Made by a program: the position numbers and the translations under genes
The notes under the pieces: model-generated
The model's input: only the letters and a program-made list of their open reading frames with translations
What the model was told of the DNA's origin: nothing
Database searches by the model: none
Shown: positions 63,476 to 64,000 of the stretch, in pieces
How positions within the stretch are numbered: position 1 is the first letter of the stretch
Layout: each line of letters opens with the position of its first letter
Source of the DNA: Streptomyces durmitorensis
GTDB taxonomy: Bacteria > Actinomycetota > Actinomycetes > Streptomycetales > Streptomycetaceae
Direction: 5' to 3'
Assembly: GCF_023498005.1 (NCBI RefSeq)
Contig: NZ_CP097289.1
Span: 3,224,001-3,288,000, forward strand
DNA length: 64,000 nt

Positions 63476-64000
63476 GTGTCCGCGAACACCGTCAACTCCC
63501 CTGCCCGTACCATGCGTTCACGCCGTACGACGCGCCGGCTCGCGGCGGACGCGGGCCTGCTCGTGGTCGCCGCCGCGTTCGTCCTGCCGCTGGCCTGGGT
63601 GATCCTGTCCTCGCTCGACACCAAGGCCGACCTCAAGGTGAAGGTCCCCGACGGCATCACCCTGGACAACTACGACGCGGTCCTGACCCCGGAGATCACC
63701 TTCACGCCCCTCCTCAACAGCCTGCTGCTGTGCGGCGGGGGCACGCTCCTGACGGTGGTCTGCGCGGCACTCGCCGCGTACCCCCTGTCCCGCTTCAAGT
63801 CCCGCCTGAACCGCCCCTTCATGCTGACGATCCTCTTCGCGACGAGCCTGCCGATCACGGCGATCATGGTCCCGGTGTACGCGCTGTTCGTCCAGGTCGA
63901 CCTGATCGACACGATGCAGGGCACGATCTTCTTCTTCGCCGCGTCCCAACTCCCCTTCGCCATCTGGCTGATGAAGAACTTCATGGACGGCGTCCCGAAG
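63476..64000 (+). CDS. Sugar ABC transporter permease (MalG-like), 5' part
   Basis: The gene is cut by the window end after 175 codons. GTG 63476 follows GGAGG by 5 bases and directly abuts the stop of the preceding permease. Visible are the first helix (LLVVAAAFVLPLAWVILSSL), the periplasmic loop with GITLDNYDAVL and further helices up to LPFAIWLMKNFMDGVPK, just before the expected EAA loop. This is the MalG-type second permease of the CUT1 transporter. Confidence 0.9.
   Translation, partial: MSANTVNSPARTMRSRRTTRRLAADAGLLVVAAAFVLPLAWVILSSLDTKADLKVKVPDGITLDNYDAVLTPEITFTPLLNSLLLCGGGTLLTVVCAALAAYPLSRFKSRLNRPFMLTILFATSLPITAIMVPVYALFVQVDLIDTMQGTIFFFAASQLPFAIWLMKNFMDGVPK

Overview
The window reads as a chromosomal segment of a Streptomyces or close relative. 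Coding DNA is very GC-rich with GC-biased third positions, starts are often GTG or TTG behind AGGAGG-like sites, TTA codons are nearly absent, and the families are typical of the genus: SARP regulator, XRE/DUF397 module, HATPase anti-sigma-like proteins, streptogrisin-type protease, GlgE maltosyltransferase and a mycothiol-type DsbA protein. The order glgP - protease - glgE - treS - mak - glgB - helD resembles the S. coelicolor glgE-I neighbourhood. No rRNA, tRNA, transposase, integrase or phage gene was seen.

Layout. 0-5 kb: end of an F420/NADP oxidoreductase, GH25 muramidase, a beta-propeller lipoprotein/deacetylase pair, a candidate small RNA, an HATPase protein and an enoyl-CoA hydratase. 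5-12.8 kb: two L,D-transpeptidase lipoproteins, divergent glgX, a LysR regulator and a streptogrisin-like protease. 12.8-21 kb: an ABC-2 transporter with a NarL-type two-component system in one operon, then a divergent heterodimeric ABC exporter whose first subunit carries a 20-residue repeat tail. 21-25 kb: a large SARP and a DUF4232 lipoprotein whose promoter region has four 11-bp direct repeats. 25-34 kb: tandem M4 metalloproteases, glgP, a SnoaL-like protein and a subtilase. 34-45 kb: the GlgE pathway operon (glgE-treS-mak-glgB), a HelD-like RNA polymerase factor, a second candidate small RNA and a thioredoxin. 45-52.4 kb: small metabolic and stress genes, GH16 glucanase, SGNH esterase, a HIT protein with a tiny coupled upstream ORF, and an HATPase/XRE/DUF397 regulatory module. 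52.4-54.4 kb: about 2 kb of non-coding DNA made of roughly 97-bp tandem units between inverted arms of about 290 bp. 54.4-64 kb: a TetR-controlled DHA2 efflux pump, a dicarboxylate symporter facing a CitA/CitB-type two-component system, and a CUT1 sugar ABC transporter cut by the window end.

How it works together. The centre is alpha-glucan metabolism. TreS makes maltose from trehalose, Mak phosphorylates it, GlgE polymerises maltose-1-phosphate and GlgB branches the product, while GlgP and GlgX degrade glucan. Secreted proteases, muramidase, GH16 glucanase and esterase surround it. The best candidates for undescribed biology are the 97-bp repeat array, two structured intergenic RNAs, a perfect 32-bp duplicated element before glgE, and several ordered direct-repeat operators.
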